From NCBI GenBank assembly GCA_003255025.1, contig QANY01011423.1, positions 498,551 to 562,550 of the forward strand: a DNA stretch of 64,000 bases, read 5' to 3'. Shown piece by piece: positions 58,558 to 64,000 of this stretch. The stretch comes from Datisca glomerata (taxonomy: Eukaryota > Streptophyta > Magnoliopsida > Cucurbitales > Datiscaceae). Position numbers and translations under genes: made by a program. The notes under the pieces are model-generated. The model searched no databases. It was not told where the DNA came from and saw only the letters and a list, made by a program, of their open reading frames with translations. The first letter of the stretch is position 1; the number at the start of each line of letters is the position of its first letter.

Positions 58558-60704
58558 TGTAATACCAAGTATTTAATAAAGGGTATTTTTGTAATTTAGA
58601 ACTCACTCACATCATATATGCGCATACACCCTAAGCCACCCTATTTGTTTCCTCTATGTCCTCTTTTAACCATTTTCCTCTAAATCTCTCTTTTGTTATC
58701 TCAAGCTAATCTTTGTAACCACCTACAACTCTCTCTCCCTTTTTTATATTACTGCACATCTCTAATTCTTTTGCAGTTTTCTTCACCCAACGAAAACTCA
58801 TTTTTTCTTGCTACTTCAACTAGTTTCTTCTTCAACAACTATCCTCCATTAATCAAGGTAAATGATTTCTTGTTCTGTCTCTCTCTCTCCCTCTCTGTTC
58901 TGTCTCTCTCTCTTCCCCCTCTCTGTGTGTCTCTCTTTATCCCCCTCTTCTTCGTCTCCTTTCCCCTATTTATTATGTCTCTCTCTCCTTCCCCCTCTCT
59001 GTTCTGTCTCTCTCTCTCCCCCCATCTCTGTGCGTCTCTCTCTCCCTCTTCTTCGTCTCATTTCCCTCTCTGTTCTGTCTATCTCTTCTTCGTCTCCCCA
59101 TGTCTATTATGTCTCTCTTTCTCCCCCTCTCTATTCTGTGTCTCTCTCTCTTCCCCCTCTCTGTGTGTCTCTTTCTCTCCCTCTTCTTCGTCTCCTTCCC
59201 CCTCTCTGTTCTCTCTCTCTCTCTCCTTCATCCCCATGTTCTCTCTCTCTCCTTCATCCCCATGTTCTCTCTCTCTATCTCTCTCCTTCATCCCCATGTT
59301 CTCTCTCTCTCCCTTTTCTTCGTCTCCATTTTCTGTTTTCCCCCTTCTTTTGAACCGATTCACTTGAACCGGACCGGTTCATTCAGACCAGACCGGACTG
59401 AACTGACTCGGTCAGACAAGATCAGTTCAACCCGACCAGGCCGAACCGAACCAATTCAGACCACTCGAACCTTGTTGAACCGATTTACACCATTTGATAA
59501 TTTCACCCGATGTGATTTCCATCTAATCCTAACCTCGTTTAGCTGTTTAAATAAATGTAAATATTATATGAATTTGTTGTGATTTGGGATCCTTGGATTT
59601 CAGGTCATTAGTTGCTGAATTTAATTCGTAGTGAATCCAGGTAAGTGGATTTACATAATAATCGGTTCATATGTTATAAGTGTAGAATATATAATGTGAA
59701 ATTATTTTTATTATTTCTTTATGTTCAATCTTATGATCAAGTATTTTATTTGATTTTCATATTATGATGAAATTATTGACCATGTCATGTATGATTATAT
59801 TTTGAGTTATACATGTATTAGTTATGTGTTTATGTTCATGAACAAGTTATATGTTTACTTATGTATATGTGATAACGTGAAATATAAATATTAATTCAAG
59901 TAAAAAGTGATAAGTAAACAAAGAAGTAGACTTAGTCATGTTCCTTGGTTATCAAGTAACCAGATTGTTCACGTCATGTTATTAAGTTATACAGTTGGGT
60001 GTCACCATATTCATGTTAGCGTACTTGAGGTTCAGATAACCTTAAATGACATCAAGTTTCAGGACACTCAATCTGTCATGTTCACGTTCATGTTACAAGT
60101 TCAAGCTCAAGTTGTGAAACAGTTCTGATTTGGTTGTTAATCGAGGGATATGTCTAGTCGAATTATGATCAAGCAAGTATAAGTACAAGTTCAAGTTATA
60201 TGTTAATCATGAAATCGATGTATTGCTACAAGTATTTTATGTGACTAGTGAACGTGTGAAATAGATTTGCATGAGTTATATGTTTACATTTATGATATGT
60301 GAAACTCATTAGTATGTGAATTTACTTACTGAGTATTTTTAATACTCACCCCCATAGATGATTGTGTTATAAATGATGGTGAGCAGCAGGAGTAAAGGAC
60401 TGTCATATCAAGCATGATTATGATTTCTAAGTTTAATTAAAACTTCAGTTATTTCAGAAATTTATGAATATTCATATTTAACCTTTCATGTCATATAGAT
60501 TTTCGTGCTTCACTTTATTTCAGTTTAATGAGTTAATATTATTTTAAAATAGTTTTATGCTTCCGCTATTTACCGTTAAAAAATTAGGGCAAAATTAGGG
60601 TTTTCAACTTGGGGATTCTCTCAAATTAGGGTTTTAATCGAATTGAGAATTTTTAAATTGTAAAATTTTAAGTATGTTTAACCCTCGAGAATCGGAGCAT
60701 TACA
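58558..60704 (+). mobile_element. Solo LTR, probably Ty3/gypsy (Tekay/Del-like), with perfect target duplication
   Basis: It starts TGTAATACCAAG and ends GGAGCATTACA, so the termini are inverted (TGTAAT/ATTACA). Flanking bases are CCACC at 58553-58557 and CCACC at 60705-60709, a 5-bp target duplication. At 2147 bp with no coding sequence, it is a solo LTR left by recombination. The phrase ttactgagtatttttaatac followed by tcaccccc near 60335-60355 is typical of plant Ty3 LTRs. Orientation is assumed. Confidence 0.8.
58868..59340 (+). repeat. Pyrimidine-rich compound repeat inside the solo LTR
   Basis: Irregular tctctctc units alternate with higher-order copies of a block of about 35-60 bases (ccccctctctgttctgtctc, cttcatccccatgttctc). 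The open frames across it encode only Ser/Leu/Pro-rich low-complexity peptides. Confidence 0.85.
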
Positions 60705-60709
60705 CCACC

Positions 60710-61551
60710 CATGCTTAGCGTTCCACTTGTGATCTTCAAATCCTTATGAGACATTGTGGGGCCCAGTGTCTGAGTGTTTCTGTCCAATCGCTACATAAAC
60801 ACGATACAATGTCTCACTCTCAGAGGCGGCCCTTGAGTTCATTTGCTTTTGGTTTAATAAGGTATCGATAGCAATAGCTACTTTTCTAGTCAAGCCTAAA
60901 CACCCTGCAATCTTTCTAAAGCACCCAGGAAAGTCTCATTTTTTCTTAAGAAAGATAGCGCATCTAGTTAGAGGACCTATTACATTCTTTACTCAAATGC
61001 AGATTGGCTTCGATTGCCCATACTCTTCTCTTATCCTCAACCCTCGAAAAAAGATAAAACGCATCGAATCAAAAATCAGAATTGTACCCTCAGAAAATCT
61101 CCAATCTAGATGGGGAATGCATTCCAAAGACAAAGGTTTCTTAAAGGAGAAGGAGGAGTCAGTCTTCTTTGAAGAGTTGGGCGGGGAGGCGATACTAGTT
61201 ATTAGGTCAGAGTTCTGAGCGTTTGAACTAATCCGAGTCTCTTGCTCAAACTGACAGCCTCTACGATAAGCAAGTGAATGCTAGTATCCAATCAATTGTC
61301 TGAAGCTCCTGAGTCTTAGCAATAGCTTCCAACACTTAAGATTGACTGCGCTGAGTTATTTAAGCAATTCTTGATATTGATTGTTATTATAAATTCTTTC
61401 ATTTCTTTCTTTTCGACCTTGTTTGTACTAGGGTACAAGGAACACTAAAAGAATCTTTGTTCAAACAAAAACAATAAGCAAACCTGAAAATGAAAGGGTC
61501 ACCTTCTCTAACAAGCATGTAGACTTTTATCTGAGCCCCAGGGTAGCAAAA
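60710..61551. other. Stretch of unlike composition, candidate organelle-derived DNA
   Basis: This stretch is visibly richer in G+C than its neighbours (gaggcggcccttgag, gttgggcggggaggcgatac), with no transposon signature. It has a mitochondrial look, but no gene is recognised; a frame at 60997-61218 (+) has no known domain. It lies within the DNA that interrupts the Copia-D right LTR. Confidence 0.35.
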
Positions 61552-62973
61552 CTTTCTTGCTAATCCGGAACATAATCAATTGCATGTTGGATTATGTTTC
61601 TTTGTGTGTCAACAACTTTACATACCATTATATTTTCTTGAAAAACAGCACAAGATTGATCAATATTAATTTAATAAAAGAAATATCCTGCAAGATTTAA
61701 AATTGTTGAGAAATCTTCAAGAAATTCTGATATCTGCTGCAAGGTCACATGGAGTTTTAAGTAGAATGATATGATTGATATAAACAAATCACTGATATGG
61801 TTTTTTTTATTAATTGTTCTATTGAATATGTTATGTAATTTATCTTTTATAAACATGATATATGATACACATCTTTTTTCCTTATTTGGAGGAGAATTAA
61901 AACACAAGGAATCAGGAAATAAAAATCTTGCGGAGAATTAAGAAATAAAAATCTTGCGGAGAAGTGGAGAAAATGAGAGGGAAAATGAGAAAATAGATAA
62001 ATAAATGCAAAAAAATATAGATTCTTAATGCGGACAAAATTGCCTTTACTAAATATATTACCCCGTCATTTAACAAATATACACATATATAGATCTGTTA
62101 ATAGTCAGGAGTGTGGCCAACTATTGATTGTGCACATTTATCATGTAATATTTTTTATATTATACGTAATAATTTATATAAAATGTATAAAATGATATAT
62201 CAATCTATTATTTACCTCTTTTTGATTTATAAAATTTTATACTATTTACCCATTCAAATTTAAAAAATTATCAAATTATATACCACTTGTCTCCTTTCAG
62301 TTTCTAAAATTATCAAACAATATACCATCTATCTTATTCAAATTTTTAAAATCACCTTTTTTATAAATAGCATGAGTTTTGAAAACAAAAAAAGAATTTA
62401 CCCCTTTTCTATAAATCTTATGACCTCACCCCAGTTAACAGCATCGTGTTTCAACCAGAATGGACTTAATATTCTAGTTCAAGAACAGACACGGAACGAA
62501 TAAATGCATTTCGCCCAGAATACATGCTCCAGAATACGTTAACTTCAAATGAGAACACGAGAAGATTTCGTGAGGAGATTAAAAATAGTTTGAGCTGAGT
62601 GTGAAATTACAAACTGGTTTAGAAATAGCAATATCGATTTCTAGAGGGGAAATAGCAGGAAAATACAAGTTTCGAGGGTGGAGTTGTAAAAATAGTCAAA
62701 AATTTGTTTACTTGTAAAAATGACCAAAATATGACCGTGATAAATAAGTTATTTACCTAAATTATATGATAAACAAATTATTTTCCATGTTTCGGCCGAG
62801 TGAAAAATTAGAAAGCATCATACAGAATCAGTCTACAATATCCTCTCCAATATCCATACCATTATAACTTGAATATCACTCATTTACATCACAATCTGCT
62901 CCACCTCCACTACTAGTAATAATGAAATAAGACCAACAGATTTCAGAGCCTACTTACTCTCTTCTAATTTGAA
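61552..62973. other. AT-rich intergenic DNA
   Basis: Bases about 61553-61590 (ctttcttgctaat..ggaaca) resemble 53924-53955 in the Copia-D left LTR, so they may be the rest of the right LTR. The remainder is AT-rich, with no gene. The last 100-200 bases should include the 3' UTR of the gene that follows. Confidence 0.45.
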
Positions 62974-63501
62974 TTACTGGTCAAGTACTGGCAAAGCTTG
63001 GTGCAGAATATCAGCTGCCTTATCAAGCTCCTGCTTTGTTATGATCAATGGCGGCACAAGCCTCACAACGTTTCCTTTCCCAGCCGTTAAAACTAGGAGA
63101 CCCAAATCTCGACAAGCATCAACGAGGGGTGAGGCAGCTACATCCAGATCGATCCCGACTATAAGACCAAGTCCTCGAATTTCCCTCACATGTGGGTTTC
63201 CTCCTAACTTCTGTTTCAGTATTTCTTTAAGGTAGTTGCCTTTTTCAGAGACACTGGCAAGAAAACAGGGTTTTGAGATTTTATCTAGAACTGCAATGGC
63301 GGCACTACAAACGAGAGGTGAACCAGCAAAAGTGCTACCATGATCACCAAAGTTTATGGACGAAGCAACTCTCTCAGTTACCAATACAGCTCCTATTGGC
63401 AATCCTCCAGCCAGAGGTTTAGCAAGTGTCATTATGTCTGGAAATACACCATATGCTTCGTGTGCCCAAAGATGTCCAGTTCTGCCTAAACCACATTGAA
63501 C
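62974..63501 (-). CDS. Acetylornithine aminotransferase, plastid type, last exon
   Basis: The final exon encodes 175 residues and a stop. It starts in phase 0 after an AG acceptor (63503-63502) with [20 protein letters not shown]. The pyridoxal-phosphate lysine is in [14 protein letters not shown] (residue 28 of this exon). The conserved [16 protein letters not shown] and [12 protein letters not shown] follow. The sequence closely follows plant plastid acetylornithine aminotransferase, a class III aminotransferase that transfers an amino group from glutamate to N-acetylglutamate semialdehyde in arginine synthesis. Upstream exons, including the transit peptide, lie beyond 64000. Nothing is broken in the visible part. 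Confidence 0.93.
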   Translation of the reverse strand, partial: VQCGLGRTGHLWAHEAYGVFPDIMTLAKPLAGGLPIGAVLVTERVASSINFGDHGSTFAGSPLVCSAAIAVLDKISKPCFLASVSEKGNYLKEILKQKLGGNPHVREIRGLGLIVGIDLDVAASPLVDACRDLGLLVLTAGKGNVVRLVPPLIITKQELDKAADILHQALPVLDQ

Positions 63502-64000
63502 CTATCGATCCGGAGGGAAAGGAAGGGGATTATTTAGAAATGATGAATCATTTTATTAAACAGAAGGAAAAGAGCATAATTTACATAAATCTCTGTGGTT
63601 CTAGGTAGAAAGATAAACTAATAGAGGGTTGCAAACTCAAAATCCAAACTCCAAAATTTTCATGGACAATAATAAGAAATCAGATTGAACTAGTGAGCTT
63701 ACATGGGTCCTATTGAGAACAGGTAAAGAAATCGTTAACCTGTTAGGGTGAAAACTGATTTAATTAATTAAATAGACAAACAGAAAGTTGAAATAACCAC
63801 TAACCAGCATGATGTAAAAAGGTCTAAAGATGCTTGTTTGTCAAAATATTGTCCACGAAACATGCTATACTCATACAAAAACAGCATGCTTCATCCCTAC
63901 TCCCAAAACCAATTAATTATAACTCCGAAGGATGACAGTTCTTTTTGGATAAGGTAGCAAGAGTATCAAATGAACATATTTATATCTAACCTCTTAAAAA
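63502..64000 (-). other. Intron of the acetylornithine aminotransferase gene
   Basis: The sequence upstream of the last exon has no coding signal for the expected preceding residues (a DEVQ-type block), so this is the 3' part of an intron at least 499 bases long. Confidence 0.7.

Noticed and set aside
58693..59582. Overlapping frames of 160-224 codons rich in Ser, Leu and Pro
   Set aside because: They arise from the CT repeat inside the solo LTR and show no domain or conserved order.
59907..60128. 73-codon frame at the right of the solo LTR
   Set aside because: No domain, and it lies within the delimited LTR.
60997..61218. 73-codon frame, considered as a mitochondrial protein piece
   Set aside because: No known mitochondrial protein recognised; kept only as part of the composition island.

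Overview
The window is nuclear DNA of a flowering plant, most likely a eudicot. It has intron-rich genes with GT..AG splicing, an AT-rich background, and many plant-type transposons: Ty1/copia, a Ty3-type solo LTR, CACTA, Helitron and a tRNA-derived SINE. I cannot name the species. Three runs of N (7315, 44396, 48359-48362) show it is an assembled draft.

Layout. 1-4523: a decayed copia element entering from the left, whose 3' LTR may hold organelle-like DNA. 4644-6560: a CACTA element with a 3-bp target duplication. 6982-7560: a patchwork of segments copied from two other places in this window. 8189-9939 (-): a 2-oxoglutarate/Fe(II) dioxygenase gene resembling feruloyl-CoA 6'-hydroxylase. 12023-17812 (+): a 14-exon gene for a CYP59-type cyclophilin with RRM, zinc knuckle and RD/RS tail. 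18722-20409 (-): a TPR protein gene convergent with it. 20900-23560: AT-rich DNA with Helitrons in tandem. 24009-29606: a SINE split by a copia element, both with target duplications.

29928-53253 is the most interesting part: an expanded cluster of SHAQKYF-class MYB genes. MYB-A (29928-35411) is a two-exon copy broken by a 4.5-kb copia element (target duplication GATGA) and a 1-nt deletion. MYB-B (44669-48227) is a four-exon copy in which duplication of symmetrical phase-2 exons gives three MYB-like repeats in one 400-residue frame. A third copy survives only as a short exon remnant near 53230. Between and around them lie a decayed CACTA transposase element (36602-~41935), a probable solo LTR, a fragment of plastid 16S rRNA (43297-43426), Helitrons (43430-44342), a CACTA-type MITE inside a MYB-B intron, and a 3.1-kb CACTA element (48848-51985).

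53639-62973 holds a decayed copia element on the minus strand, a Ty3-type solo LTR with a perfect 5-bp target duplication, and a stretch of unlike composition. 62974-63501 (-) is the last exon of plastid-type acetylornithine aminotransferase; the rest of that gene lies to the right.

The host genes (dioxygenase, CYP59, TPR protein, MYB, acetylornithine aminotransferase) have no evident shared pathway. They are ordinary plant neighbours set in transposon-rich DNA.
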